From NCBI RefSeq assembly GCF_023369855.1, contig NZ_JAMBPP010000023.1:1-48532 (forward strand): a DNA stretch of 48,532 bases, given 5' to 3'. Source of the stretch: Actinotalea alkalitolerans. Lineage in GTDB: Bacteria > Actinomycetota > Actinomycetes > Actinomycetales > Cellulomonadaceae. The notes beneath the pieces are model-generated. The model did no database searches. It had not been told where the DNA came from and saw only the letters and a program-made list of their open reading frames with translations. Shown piece after piece: positions 16,724 through 26,311 of the stretch. Every line of letters starts with the position of its first letter. The first letter of the stretch is position 1. Both the position numbers and the translations under genes were made by a program.

Positions 16724-18033
16724 GGGCGGACGGCCTCCCGACCCTGTCGGCCCAGCAGGTCGTGCCGGACGATCGTCGCCTCACGGTCGGGGCCCACGCC
16801 GACCGCGGAGACCCGCGTGCCGGACATCTCCTCGATCGCCAGGACGTACCGCTGGGCGTTGACGGGCAGGTCCTCGAAGGTGCGGCACTCGGTGATGTCC
16901 TCCCACCACCCGTCGAGCTCCTCGAGGACGGGCGTCGCGTGGTGGAAGTCGCTCTGGTCGGCGGGCATCTCGTCGTGGCGCACGCCGTCGACGTCGTAGG
17001 CCACGCACACCGGGACCTTCTCCAGACCGGTCAGGACGTCCAGCTTGGTCAGGACCAGGTCGGTGAGCCCGTTGACCCGGCTCGCGTAACGTGCGATCAC
17101 GGCGTCGTACCAGCCGCACCGGCGCGGGCGGCCGGTGGTCACGCCGTACTCGCCACCGGTCTTGCGCAGCCACTCGCCGGTGTCGTCGAGCAGCTCGGTG
17201 GGGAACGGCCCCTCACCCACGCGGGTCGTGTAGGCCTTGATGACGCCGATCACCGTGTCGATCCGGGTGGGCCCGACGCCCGACCCGGTGCACACCCCGC
17301 CCGCGGTGGCGTTCGACGAGGTCACGAACGGGTAGGTGCCGTGGTCGACGTCGAGCATCGTGGCCTGGCCGGCCTCGAACAGCACCGTCCGTCCGGCGTC
17401 CAGGGCCTGGTTGATCACCAGCGAGGTGTCGGCCACCATCGGCCGCAGCCGCTCGGCGTAGGCCAGCAGGTCCTCGACGGTCTCCTCGACGGTGATCGCG
17501 CGACGGTTGTAGACCTTGACCAGCAGGTGGTTCTTCTGGTCCAGGGCACCCTCGACCTTCTGGGCCAGGATGTGCTCGTCGAAGAGGTCCTGCACACGGA
17601 TCCCGACCCGGCTGATCTTGTCCGCGTAGGTCGGTCCGATGCCGCGCCCCGTGGTCCCGATCTTGCGCTTGCCCAGGAACCGCTCGGTGACCTTGTCCAG
17701 GGTGCGGTTGTACGGCGCGATGAGGTGCGCGTTGCTCGAGACGAGCAGACGCGAGACGTCGACCCCGCGCGCGGTCAGCGCGTCGAGCTCCTGGAAGAGC
17801 ACCGCGAGGTCGATCACCACACCGTTGCCGATCACGGGGGTCACCCCGGGCGACAGGATCCCCGAGGGCAGCAGGTGCAACGCGTACTTCTCGTCGCCCA
17901 CCACCACGGTGTGACCCGCGTTGTTGCCGCCGTTGAACTTCACGACGTAGTCCACGCGCGAGCCGAGCTGGTCGGTCGCCTTGCCCTTGCCCTCGTCGCC
18001 CCACTGGGCACCGACGACCACGACGGCTGGCAT
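16720..18033 (-). CDS. purA: adenylosuccinate synthetase
   Basis: 437 residues. GTP-dependent ligation of IMP and aspartate to adenylosuccinate, first step from IMP to AMP. The GTP/phosphate loop [14 protein letters not shown] (8-21) carries the catalytic Asp and Lys, the signature [11 protein letters not shown] is present, and the C-terminus [13 protein letters not shown] is intact. ATG 18033 follows AGAGGA with 7-base spacing; the reading frame extends upstream but lacks homology. First gene of purA-purD-purC, placed beside DUF3151 as in many Actinobacteria. Confidence 0.96.
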   Translation of the reverse strand: MPAVVVVGAQWGDEGKGKATDQLGSRVDYVVKFNGGNNAGHTVVVGDEKYALHLLPSGILSPGVTPVIGNGVVIDLAVLFQELDALTARGVDVSRLLVSSNAHLIAPYNRTLDKVTERFLGKRKIGTTGRGIGPTYADKISRVGIRVQDLFDEHILAQKVEGALDQKNHLLVKVYNRRAITVEETVEDLLAYAERLRPMVADTSLVINQALDAGRTVLFEAGQATMLDVDHGTYPFVTSSNATAGGVCTGSGVGPTRIDTVIGVIKAYTTRVGEGPFPTELLDDTGEWLRKTGGEYGVTTGRPRRCGWYDAVIARYASRVNGLTDLVLTKLDVLTGLEKVPVCVAYDVDGVRHDEMPADQSDFHHATPVLEELDGWWEDITECRTFEDLPVNAQRYVLAIEEMSGTRVSAVGVGPDREATIVRHDLLGRQGREAVRP

Positions 18034-18101
18034 GGCAGGTCCTCTTCCTTCGACGGGTGATCGCGGCGGACGCGCGTCCGACGCCTGGACGAGGTTACCG
18101 C

Positions 18102-18539
18102 TCAGCGCAGGGCGGCGACCTCGTCGGCCGAGGCACCCGAGTCGGCGAGGAAGGTCAGGCACCGGTCGGCCTCGTCCTGCTCACCGATCGCGTGCGCCGC
18201 CTGCCCCAGGGCGAGCAGCGCCCGCAGGAAGCCCTGGTTGGGCACGTGGGTGACCGGGACGGGACCGGTGCCGCGCCAACCGGCACGGCGCAGCGAGTCC
18301 AGACCCCGGTGGTAGCCGGTGCGGGCGTAGGCGTACGCCGCGACCGGGTCGGGAGCCTGACCGTCGGCACCCTCGAGCGCCTCCTCGGCCAGCAGCGCCC
18401 ACAGGTAGGACGAGGCCGGGTGCTCGTGCACGGCCTCGCGGACCGTGGTCCGGGCCAGTGCGGCGCGCGCCGCGGTGTCGGGGTGGTCCTCGGGCAGCAG
18501 CGTGGGCGCAGGCCCACCGAGCAGGTTCTCCGGGTGCAT
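18102..18539 (-). CDS. DUF3151 family protein
   Basis: 145 residues: [20 protein letters not shown] opening, then a largely helical protein with [32 protein letters not shown] and [24 protein letters not shown]3151 proteins are actinobacterial, found next to fructose-bisphosphate aldolase and purA; no activity is known. TPR-like alternation of aromatic and small residues suggests a protein-binding role. Here a signalling cassette (STAS/SpoIIE/STAS) has been placed between it and fba. Start ATG 18539. Confidence 0.88.
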   Translation of the reverse strand: MHPENLLGGPAPTLLPEDHPDTAARAALARTTVREAVHEHPASSYLWALLAEEALEGADGQAPDPVAAYAYARTGYHRGLDSLRRAGWRGTGPVPVTHVPNQGFLRALLALGQAAHAIGEQDEADRCLTFLADSGASADEVAALR

Positions 18540-18701
18540 CCCCCCATCCTGCCCCGGGCAGGGCGGCCCGAGCGACCACAGCCCACCAGGAGGGCTGTCC
18601 CCCTGCGTCGAGCGCTCGCCCGGAGTGCGCAGGACGAGGGGTACTGGTTACAGTCGACGGTGCCCGTACCCCCCCGGGCGACGCGAGGCACCGGAGTCCT
18701 G

Positions 18702-19031
18702 ATGATCGAGATCGCGATGTCGCCCGCCACGACGACCCTGGCCATCGCGGGCGACCTCGACCTCGCCGAGCGTGAGCAGTTCCCGGAGATCGCCGCCCGG
18801 GTCACCGGGCTGCGCCGTCAGCTCCTGGTGATCGACATGTGCCGGGTGACCTTCATGGACTCGACCGGTGCCGCGTTCCTCATCTCGCTGGCCGACTCGA
18901 GCCGCAAGCGGGGAGGGGCGACCGTGCTGCGCGGCTGCGACGACAGGGACCTGTTCGTCCTGGAGGTCTGCGGCGCGCTGGAGATGTTCCGGATCGACGC
19001 CGACCACGCCTGCCCGCGGATCGTCGCCTGA
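18702..19031 (+). CDS. STAS-domain anti-sigma factor antagonist (compact form)
   Basis: 109 residues forming one STAS domain. Strand/helix pattern MIEIAMSPATTTLAIAGDLD leads to the regulatory loop VTFMDSTGAAFL, where S54 follows D53, the position phosphorylated by anti-sigma kinases in SpoIIAA/RsbV. When dephosphorylated, such proteins bind the anti-sigma kinase and free the sigma factor. ATG 18702 follows GGAG with 6-base spacing; a TACAGT -10 at 18649-18654 is plausible. It converges on the SpoIIE-type phosphatase gene 28 bases away, its likely partner. Confidence 0.85.
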   Translation: MIEIAMSPATTTLAIAGDLDLAEREQFPEIAARVTGLRRQLLVIDMCRVTFMDSTGAAFLISLADSSRKRGGATVLRGCDDRDLFVLEVCGALEMFRIDADHACPRIVA

Positions 19032-19059
19032 CGGCTCCCGAGGTCGTCGCGGAGCGAGG

Positions 19060-21204
19060 TCAGCTCCGCGAGGGCGACCGGCCCCCGGCCAGCGCCGCCG
19101 AGATCGGCAGCGGTCGCACCCGCGCCCACACCAGCTTGCCCGCACCGGCCGGCCGCCATCCCCAGTCCCCCAGGCGCTCGACGATCTGCATCCCATAGCC
19201 GCCGATCCGCCCCGGGTGCCCGTCCGTGGTGACCGGGGGCGCCGGGTTCGCGTCCTCGACCTCGATCCGCAGCCCCTCTCCGGTGTCGAAGAGCCGCAGC
19301 ACCACGTGGCCCCAGCCGTGCAGCACCGCGTTGGCGACCATCTCCGAGACGACCAGCTCGGCACTCGCGGCGCCCTCGATCTCCCAGGCCGCGCACGTGC
19401 GCACCACCGCGTGACGTGCGCGCGCGATCGAGGCGGGGTCGCTCGGCAACGACCAGCGGCGCCGACGCGGAGCGTGAACCCCGGGCGTCTGCGCGGCATC
19501 GGGGTCAGGGACCCGCACGACGACGAGGGCGACGTCGTCCTCGGGAGCGTTGGCCAGGCGCGAGAGCAGCTCTTCTCCCAGGCCGGCAGCCTCCTGGACG
19601 CCCAGTCGCCCGCTCACGTCGACGAGAGCGGTCAGCCCGTCCCGCAGCGACCTGTCGCGACGTTCGATCAGGCCGTCGGTGTACAGCAGCAGCACGTCGC
19701 CCGGCTCGAGGTGGTGCGCCGCGGTGCTGCGGGCCTCGTGGCCGAAGCCGAGCATCGGGCCCATCGCCCCGGACAGCTGCACGACCTCGCCGTCACGGAT
19801 CACCAGCGGTGGCAGGTGCCCGGCACGTGAGTACTCGAGCAGCCAGCCGGTGTCCTCGCGGCTCAGCGTCGCGAAGACCAGGCTCGCCGCACGAGGGATC
19901 CGCATCCCGGTGATCAGGGTGTCGACACGCTCGAGGACCGGGCCGGGCACGGTCACCTCGAAGGCGTAGGAGCGTACGACCGACCGCAGCTGACCCATGG
20001 CCGCGGCGGCCTCGACGTCGTGACCCACCACGTCACCGATGACCAGCCCGACGACGTCCGTCGAGATCTGCAGCACGTCGAACCAGTCGCCGCCCACCTG
20101 GGCGTGGCCCGCACTGGGTGCGTAGTAGCTCCACACGTCGAGATCGTCGACCTCGGCCTGCTCGGGGAGCATCGCACGCTGCAGGGTCTCCGCGAGCAGG
20201 TGCTCACGGGCGTACAGGCGGAGGTTGTCCACCGCCATGCCGACACGGCGCACCACGAGCGACAGGACCGCACGGTCGTCCTCGGCAAGGTCGGCGCAGG
20301 CCCCGCCGCCGTGCGGGGCCACCACGAGGAGACCGAAGGGGCGACGTCGGCCCGGGACGACCGTGACCACCACGCGAGAGATCTCGGGCGCGTCGACGAA
20401 CCTGCTCCGCAGGTGCTCGACCAGCCAGGTGGTCGTGGGTCCGACCGGCGGGTCGGTCAGCGAGAGGTCGAGCGGTCCGTCGGCCACCCCGTCGAGAAGC
20501 TCTCGCACAGGGTCCGGGGGCGATCGCCGAGGGTCGCCGACGTCTCCGACGTCCTGCGGCGGGCGGTCCCCACGGGACCGGTGATGCTCGGTCTGCAGCG
20601 TCACGGCGGGGTGCAGGCCCGCGTCGTCGTCCACGAAGAACCCCGCCCACGCGACCATCTCCTGACGGAGCAGGCTCGCGATCTCCCGGAGCAGGTAGGG
20701 GTCGTCGAGGTCCAGCAGCAGGTCGGAGACGTGGGCGAGCAGGGTCAGGCCCGACCGCGCCCGACGCTCGACGTCGATCGACCGCTGCTGCGCATCGGCG
20801 TGGTCCATGTGACCGGTGACGTCGACCTGGATCCCGACGTGGTGGGTGACCCGCCCGGACTCGTCACGCACCGGCGAGATCGAGACCTGGTTCCAGAACG
20901 TCTCGCCGTCGGCCCGGTAGTTCAGCACGGTCGCCGTGATCGGCTCGCCCTGCGCGATGGCCCGTCCCATCCGTGCCACCACGGCCGGGTCGGTCGCGGG
21001 ACCCTGGAGCAGGTCCGGCCCTCGGCCCAGGACCTCGGACAGCGCGTACCCGGTGGTGCGGGTGAACGCCTCGTTGACCCAGACGATCGGCCATCCGGGC
21101 TGCAGGGCGTCGGTGAGGACGAACGAGACATCGGTCGAACCCAGCGCCCGGTCGCGGATCCCAGCAAGCGTAGGGTTGTGATCTGGCGGGACGGAGTTGA
21201 CCAT
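19060..21204 (-). CDS. PAS(LOV-like)-GAF-SpoIIE phosphatase-HATPase sensor protein
   Basis: 714 residues with four domains in order: PAS (21-130), GAF (155-330), PP2C/SpoIIE serine phosphatase (340-565) and an RsbW-type HATPase_c kinase domain (595-700). The phosphatase keeps its metal motifs GGDWFD (371-376), GDVVGHD (390-396), YTDGLIE (508-514) and the terminal Asp pair at 556-557. The kinase domain keeps the N box ELVVSEMVANAVLHG (E616, N625) and the G-rich IGGYGMQIVERLGDWGW. Thus one polypeptide may both phosphorylate and dephosphorylate STAS antagonists. The PAS domain reads GRGPDLLQGPATD where LOV photoreceptors have GRNCRFLQG..TD, so it is LOV-like but lacks the flavin-adduct Cys. ATG 21204 follows GGAGG with 5-base spacing. 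It lies between two STAS genes. Confidence 0.9.
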   Translation of the reverse strand: MVNSVPPDHNPTLAGIRDRALGSTDVSFVLTDALQPGWPIVWVNEAFTRTTGYALSEVLGRGPDLLQGPATDPAVVARMGRAIAQGEPITATVLNYRADGETFWNQVSISPVRDESGRVTHHVGIQVDVTGHMDHADAQQRSIDVERRARSGLTLLAHVSDLLLDLDDPYLLREIASLLRQEMVAWAGFFVDDDAGLHPAVTLQTEHHRSRGDRPPQDVGDVGDPRRSPPDPVRELLDGVADGPLDLSLTDPPVGPTTTWLVEHLRSRFVDAPEISRVVVTVVPGRRRPFGLLVVAPHGGGACADLAEDDRAVLSLVVRRVGMAVDNLRLYAREHLLAETLQRAMLPEQAEVDDLDVWSYYAPSAGHAQVGGDWFDVLQISTDVVGLVIGDVVGHDVEAAAAMGQLRSVVRSYAFEVTVPGPVLERVDTLITGMRIPRAASLVFATLSREDTGWLLEYSRAGHLPPLVIRDGEVVQLSGAMGPMLGFGHEARSTAAHHLEPGDVLLLYTDGLIERRDRSLRDGLTALVDVSGRLGVQEAAGLGEELLSRLANAPEDDVALVVVRVPDPDAAQTPGVHAPRRRRWSLPSDPASIARARHAVVRTCAAWEIEGAASAELVVSEMVANAVLHGWGHVVLRLFDTGEGLRIEVEDANPAPPVTTDGHPGRIGGYGMQIVERLGDWGWRPAGAGKLVWARVRPLPISAALAGGRSPSRS

Positions 21205-21303
21205 CACCACCTCCGATCGTCTAGCGTTCTCACCATCTGCCGATCCGTGACGACGCACCACAACGGTGCACGTCGGGCGGGCAGTCCAGCCGAGGGGATC
21301 AAC

Positions 21304-21828
21304 GTGCGAGACGGTAACAGCCCGACGGGCAGCGGGCCCGCTGAGGGCGGCTCCGCCACCACGGTCCAGGATGCCTCGACTTCGGGATCGGCGCGTGCCG
21401 AGGGCACCGGGTCCGAGGTCACGGTCACCGAGTCCCGCGTGTCCGAACCGGGCTCGGTGCACGTCATCGTCGAGCAGGACCGGACACGCATCGTGCTCTC
21501 GGGTGAGGTCGACGCCGATCTGGCGGCCGACCTGAGCGAGGCGACGAGCGACGCCGAGGCCACCGGCCTGCCGATCGAGGTCGACGCGCAGCACGTGACG
21601 TTCATGGACTCCTCGGGGATCGCCTTCCTGGCTCGCCTCGCGACCCGCAGCAGCACCAAGGTGCGTGTCATCCGCGCCCCCGAGACCGTGCGGTTCCTGC
21701 TCGCGGTGACCAAGATCGGTGACCTCGTCGAGATGGTCGAGGACGCCGCCCCGGCCGACGGTCTGCCGAGGATCGGCCCCGCGGGCCGGGCGCCGAGCAC
21801 GCTGCCCACCCCTGACGACGACGTCTGA
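21304..21828 (+). CDS. STAS-domain anti-sigma factor antagonist with disordered N-terminal extension
   Basis: 174 residues from GTG 21304, which follows GAGGGG with good spacing. The first ~50 residues are Gly/Ser/Thr/Glu-rich and probably disordered. A STAS domain follows (about 51-155): SVHVIVEQDRTRIVLSGEVD, then the loop VTFMDSSGIAFLARLATR with S103 at the phosphorylation position. A Pro-rich tail ends the protein. It is transcribed divergently from the PAS-GAF-SpoIIE-HATPase gene across a 99-base gap and is the natural substrate candidate for its kinase and phosphatase domains. Confidence 0.85.
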   Translation: MRDGNSPTGSGPAEGGSATTVQDASTSGSARAEGTGSEVTVTESRVSEPGSVHVIVEQDRTRIVLSGEVDADLAADLSEATSDAEATGLPIEVDAQHVTFMDSSGIAFLARLATRSSTKVRVIRAPETVRFLLAVTKIGDLVEMVEDAAPADGLPRIGPAGRAPSTLPTPDDDV

Positions 21829-21931
21829 CCCAGCCAGCAGCGCCGGCCAGCCGCGGGACGCAGGCCTCCACCCGGACGAGGTCCGGGCGCCTGCCCGCAC
21901 AGGGACCGGGCGTGGCAATCCGACCATAGGC

Positions 21932-21976
21932 CCTGACACGCCTGCGTGAACAGGGTCCTGACGCACCTGCGTGAAC
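21932..21976. repeat. two 20-bp direct repeats spaced 25 bp apart
   Basis: CCTGACACGCCTGCGTGAAC (21932-21951) and CCTGACGCACCTGCGTGAAC (21957-21976) differ at two positions. They lie in the gap between the STAS gene and fba, just before the fba terminator hairpin. Meaning unknown; tandem slippage or a pair of protein sites. Confidence 0.6.
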
Positions 21977-21978
21977 GA

Positions 21979-22021
21979 CGACGGCCGCGCCCCCCGCGGT
22001 GAGCGGGAGGCACGGCCGTCG
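21979..22021 (-). terminator. hairpin terminator of fba
   Basis: CGACGGCCG (21979-21987) pairs with CGGCCGTCG (22013-22021), with further pairs inward across one mismatch. It lies 14 bases after the fba stop on the minus strand. There is no T tract, as is common in high-GC Actinobacteria; it could also stop the plus-strand STAS transcript. Confidence 0.6.
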
Positions 22022-22035
22022 GGTGTCGCGGTCGG

Positions 22036-23058
<1,023 letters not shown>

Positions 23059-23244
23059 GAAGACTCCTGCTGATCAGAGGGGTGGTGTTCGCGGTCCATC
23101 GTGTCACGGATCACCCCCGGCACGCCGGGACCTCTCGCCGCGCGAGACCCCCGCCGACGACACCCACGTCCACCCCCACGCGCCGGGCACCGCCCACCCG
23201 GCCCTCACGCGCACCAGCGCCCAGCAGCCCGTCCCGACCCAGCG

Positions 23245-23304
23245 CCCAGATGGGGCTTTCCGCTGCTTTCCCGCTGCGGTAAGCAGCGGAAAGCCCCATC
23301 TCGG
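23245..23304. repeat. long palindromic element, copy 2 of a dispersed family
   Basis: A perfect 20-bp stem: GATGGGGCTTTCCGCTGCTT (23249-23268) pairs with its reverse complement at 23281-23300, around a 12-base loop. Arm ends are the same as in copy 1 at 3020-3079, but the TC/GA pairs in the middle of the stem are CT/AG here, so pairing is kept by double substitutions. It lies in the 305-base gap between the methyltransferase and fba genes. Confidence 0.85.
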
Positions 23305-23305
23305 C

Positions 23306-23355
23306 GGGCGGGCGGGCGGGAGCGCGTGCGGGCGGGCGGGGTGCGGGCGGGCGGG
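23306..23355 (+). other. G-run tract able to form G-quadruplex structures
   Basis: Ten runs of three or more G occur within 50 bases, beginning with four perfect GGGC units (23306-23320). Loops are one base in several places, the most favourable quadruplex geometry. It joins directly onto palindromic copy 2 and lies between a methyltransferase gene and fba. Together these two account for most of the 305-base gap at 23059-23363; I see no gene there. Confidence 0.6.
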
Positions 23356-23363
23356 TCGAGCGC

Positions 23364-24005
23364 TCAGGCGTGCTGGGCGATCCAGGCGTGCATCGCGATC
23401 GCTGCGGCGGCGCCGGCGTTGATCGAACGGGTCGAGCCGAACTGGCGGATGTGCAGGACGTCCTGGCAGGCCGCTCGCGCCTCGTCGGAGAGGCCGACGC
23501 TCTCCTGCCCGAAGAGCAGCACGCACCCGCGTGGCATGGGGTAGCCCTCGAGATCGACCGAGCCGGGCAGGTTGTCGATCCCCAGCAGGGGGAGCCCGGC
23601 GTCAACCGCCCACGTCACGAGCTGCCCGACGTCCTGATGGTGCCGTAGGTGCTGGTAGCGGTCGGTCACCATGGCTCCGCGTCGGTTCCACCGCCGTCTT
23701 CCGACGATGTGGACCTCTGCCGCCGCGAAGGCGTTGGCCGTCCGCACCACCGACCCGATGTTCAGGTCGTGCGCCCAGTTCTCGATCGCCACGTGGAACG
23801 GGTGCCTACGCGTGTCGAGATCCGCGACGACGGCCTCGAGGGTCCAGTAGCGGTAGCGGTCCACGACGTTGCGCCGGTCACCCTCGGCGAGCAGCTCGGG
23901 GTCGTAGCGCCGGACGCCGTCGACGTCCAGCGCCGGCCACGCAGCAGGACCTCCGGGCCACGGCCCGACACCGACCTCGACCGGACCGGCCTCGCTCTCA
24001 GTCAC
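23364..24005 (-). CDS. TrmH/SpoU-family RNA 2'-O-methyltransferase
   Basis: 213 residues. SPOUT knot methyltransferase using S-adenosylmethionine. Motif 1 is NIGSVVRTANAF, motif 2 LLFGQESVGLSDEA, motif 3 RSINAGAAAAIAMHAWI, in the right order. The N-terminal extension (about 1-70, ending VVADLDTRRHPFHVAIENW) is typical of the actinobacterial homologues encoded near fba. The target, tRNA or rRNA, cannot be told. GTG 24005 overlaps the permease stop by 8 bases, so it may be co-transcribed with the ABC exporter. Confidence 0.9.
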   Translation of the reverse strand: MTESEAGPVEVGVGPWPGGPAAWPALDVDGVRRYDPELLAEGDRRNVVDRYRYWTLEAVVADLDTRRHPFHVAIENWAHDLNIGSVVRTANAFAAAEVHIVGRRRWNRRGAMVTDRYQHLRHHQDVGQLVTWAVDAGLPLLGIDNLPGSVDLEGYPMPRGCVLLFGQESVGLSDEARAACQDVLHIRQFGSTRSINAGAAAAIAMHAWIAQHA

Positions 24006-25245
24006 CCGATCCCCGCCACGCCTGGCTGGCCTTGAGCCGCTGCGAGGTGTGCAGCACCGATCCTCGGTAGAGCCGGGCCCCGAGGGCCACGAAGAGCACC
24101 GAGGTCGCCAGCACGATCGCGGCCGCGACCACCGGTTCCCACGGCTCGGCGTTGCCGAGCACCACCCGCGCGGGCATGAGCAGGGGCGAGGTGAACGGGA
24201 TGTACGACAGGAGCCGCTGCGTCGGGCCGGGGTCGGTCGCGAAGACGGCGGCGAAGAACGGGATGATCACCAGCACCTGCATGAAGATGGTCGTGGAGTT
24301 GAGGTCCTCGACCCGTGAGGCGAGCGACCCGGCCACGGCCCACAGGCAGGCCAGCATCACGAAGCCCAGCAGGAAGAACAGCACGAACCATCCCGAGGCG
24401 TCGACGATCTGCCGCAGCACCGCGCCCTGCCCGACGAGCCAGGCCCCGATCAGCCCCACACCGAGGATCAGCACGATCTGACCGACGGCCATGATCGTGT
24501 TCCCGATCACCTTGCCGGCCAGCAGCCACCTCACCGGGACCGCGGCGACCAGCAGCTCCACGACGCGCGACTGCTTCTCCTCGACGACGCTCTGCGCGAT
24601 CGACATGCCGAACGTGAGCACCGACAGGTAGAACAGGAAGGCGAACGCGAGCACCAGGAACTGGGGCGGCACCGACCCCGTGGGGCGGGCCTCGAGCAGC
24701 ACCACCTGGGGCGGCACAGGACTGGTCAGCGCCTGCACCTGGTCCGCGCTCAGCCCGCCGTCCTGCGCCGCGCGGGCGATCTGCAGCTGAGAGGCGGCAG
24801 CCCGGAGCAGCACCTCGAGGTCCTCGGGCACGGACTGGGCGCCGAGCACCTCCAGGGCCTGGACGTCGTCCCCCACGACCGTCGCCGTCACGTCGCCGTC
24901 ACGCACGAACCGTGCGGGGTCGGCGTCGGCCTCGAGCACCACCGACGTGATGTCCGCCGCGGGCAGCCCGCCCGCCCCCATCAGGGTCAGCATCGGGGGG
25001 GTCTGCTGCGCGGGGTCCTGGGCGTCCAGGCCCATCTCGGCTGCCAGGGCGACCACCTGCTCGGCCACGTCACCCTGGACGGCCACGCGGTAGGACGGCG
25101 TCTGCTGCGAGATGAGGACCGGGATCACCGCGGCGACGCTGATCAGCACCAGCATGAAGAGCGTCGTGCCGATGAACGCCTTGTCGCGCAGCTTGACGTA
25201 CATCTCGCGTCCCGCCACGACCCGCACCGTGGTCCACCCGTTCAT
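23998..25245 (-). CDS. ABC-2 type transporter permease (NatB-like)
   Basis: 415 residues. One N-terminal helix (KAFIGTTLFMLVLISVAAVIP) is followed by a ~150-residue extracytoplasmic domain, then a membrane block of about five helices starting at LVLAFAFLFYLSVLTFGM. EEKQSRVVELLVAAVPVRWLLAGKVIG is the ABC-2 cytoplasmic loop signature. This layout is that of NatB-type exporters (sodium, antibiotic or unknown substrates). The start overlaps the ATPase gene stop by four bases (ATGA), so the two form the transporter. Substrate unknown. Confidence 0.88.
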   Translation of the reverse strand: MNGWTTVRVVAGREMYVKLRDKAFIGTTLFMLVLISVAAVIPVLISQQTPSYRVAVQGDVAEQVVALAAEMGLDAQDPAQQTPPMLTLMGAGGLPAADITSVVLEADADPARFVRDGDVTATVVGDDVQALEVLGAQSVPEDLEVLLRAAASQLQIARAAQDGGLSADQVQALTSPVPPQVVLLEARPTGSVPPQFLVLAFAFLFYLSVLTFGMSIAQSVVEEKQSRVVELLVAAVPVRWLLAGKVIGNTIMAVGQIVLILGVGLIGAWLVGQGAVLRQIVDASGWFVLFFLLGFVMLACLWAVAGSLASRVEDLNSTTIFMQVLVIIPFFAAVFATDPGPTQRLLSYIPFTSPLLMPARVVLGNAEPWEPVVAAAIVLATSVLFVALGARLYRGSVLHTSQRLKASQAWRGSGD

Positions 25246-26189
25246 CGGACGACCTCCCGGAAGATCTCGGCGAGGGTGGGCAGCACCGGGGCGAACTCGC
25301 GGACCGCACCGTAACGCTGGGCGGCGGCCAGCAGGGCCTGGTCGTCGGCGTCGGGCGCGAGGTCCATCACCACGAGGGGTCCGTCCTGCGTGTGCAGGCT
25401 CGCACCCGGCACCTGGTCGAGGAAGGACGCCAGGCCCGTGGGCGCCCCGGCGGGCTCGGTCAGATCCGGACCGGCCGAGTCGTCGAAGGGGTCCACGACG
25501 ATCCGGACCCGGCGCCCCGCCTGCTCGGTGCGGACCTGGTGGGCGTCCCCAGCGGCCGCCACCCTGCCGTGGTCGATGATGACGACGTCATCGCAGAGCC
25601 GCTCCACGAGCTCGAGCTGGTGCGAGGAGAACAGCACCGGGACGCCTGCGTCCGCACGGGTTCGCAGCTGCTCGGCCATGATGTCGACGGCCAGCGGGTC
25701 CAGGCCCGAGAACGGCTCGTCGAGCACCAGCAGGACCGGGTCGTGCACGAGCGCGGCAGCGACCTGGACCCGCTGCTGGTTGCCCAGCGACAGGGTGGTG
25801 AGCTGGTCCTGGGCACGGTCGGCCAGGTCGAGCCGGTCGAGCAGGACGGCGACCCGCGCCCGCGCGGTACGTCGGTCCAGGCCGTGGATGCGCCCCAGGA
25901 AGACGAGCTGGTCGACGACCTTCATCTTGGGGTAGAGGCCGCGTTCCTCGGGCATGTACCCGAACCGGCGCCGGATCTCGGGGGTGAGCTCGCGGTCGCC
26001 GAGGGTGATCCGCCCGGAGTCCGCCGCCAGCACGCCCAGGATGATGCGCATGGCCGTGGTCTTGCCGGCACCGTTGGCCCCGATGAACCCGGTCATCCGG
26101 CCCGGTCGGACGCTGAAACCGATGTCGTCCAGGGCCCTGCGGTCCCCGAACGTGCGCGTCACACCCGCGAGGGTGAGCACTTCCTGCAC
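25242..26189 (-). CDS. ABC transporter ATP-binding protein (NatA-like)
   Basis: 315 residues from GTG 26189, which follows AGGAGG with 8-base spacing; an upstream TTG is less credible. Walker A GANGAGKTT, signature LSLGNQQRVQ, Walker B LLVLDEPFSGLD and the H-loop FSSHQLELVE are intact. The C-terminal ~90 residues form the extra DUF4162-like domain of exporters of this group. It energises the adjacent permease. A TAGGGT -10 at 26225-26220 would start a transcript about 25 bases before the start codon. Confidence 0.92.
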   Translation of the reverse strand: MQEVLTLAGVTRTFGDRRALDDIGFSVRPGRMTGFIGANGAGKTTAMRIILGVLAADSGRITLGDRELTPEIRRRFGYMPEERGLYPKMKVVDQLVFLGRIHGLDRRTARARVAVLLDRLDLADRAQDQLTTLSLGNQQRVQVAAALVHDPVLLVLDEPFSGLDPLAVDIMAEQLRTRADAGVPVLFSSHQLELVERLCDDVVIIDHGRVAAAGDAHQVRTEQAGRRVRIVVDPFDDSAGPDLTEPAGAPTGLASFLDQVPGASLHTQDGPLVVMDLAPDADDQALLAAAQRYGAVREFAPVLPTLAEIFREVVR

Positions 26190-26299
26190 GGCGTTCCCTC
26201 CTGCTCGCAACCCGCCACGACCCTAGCGGGACTGCCGGCAGTGGACCCGGTCGAGCACGCCTCCGCCACGAGCGGTGCACCCGGGGCGGCGACGGGTCC

Positions 26300-26305
26300 T
26301 AACCT
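26300..26305 (+). promoter_or_regulatory. -10 element for a leaderless transcript of the HAD phosphatase
   Basis: TAACCT ends 6 bases before GTG 26312, which has no Shine-Dalgarno sequence. That distance places the transcription start on the start codon. The same layout recurs at six other genes in the window, which supports the reading. Confidence 0.6.
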
Positions 26306-26311
26306 GGTCGC

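Noticed and set aside
20020-21303. Upstream extension of the second STAS reading frame across the SpoIIE gene
   Set aside because: The frame is open only as a shadow of the minus-strand sensor gene; a good ribosome site and GTG at 21304 mark the real start.
23059-23363. Small genes in the 305-base gap upstream of fba
   Set aside because: The frames there are palindrome and GGGC-repeat translations; no start signal.
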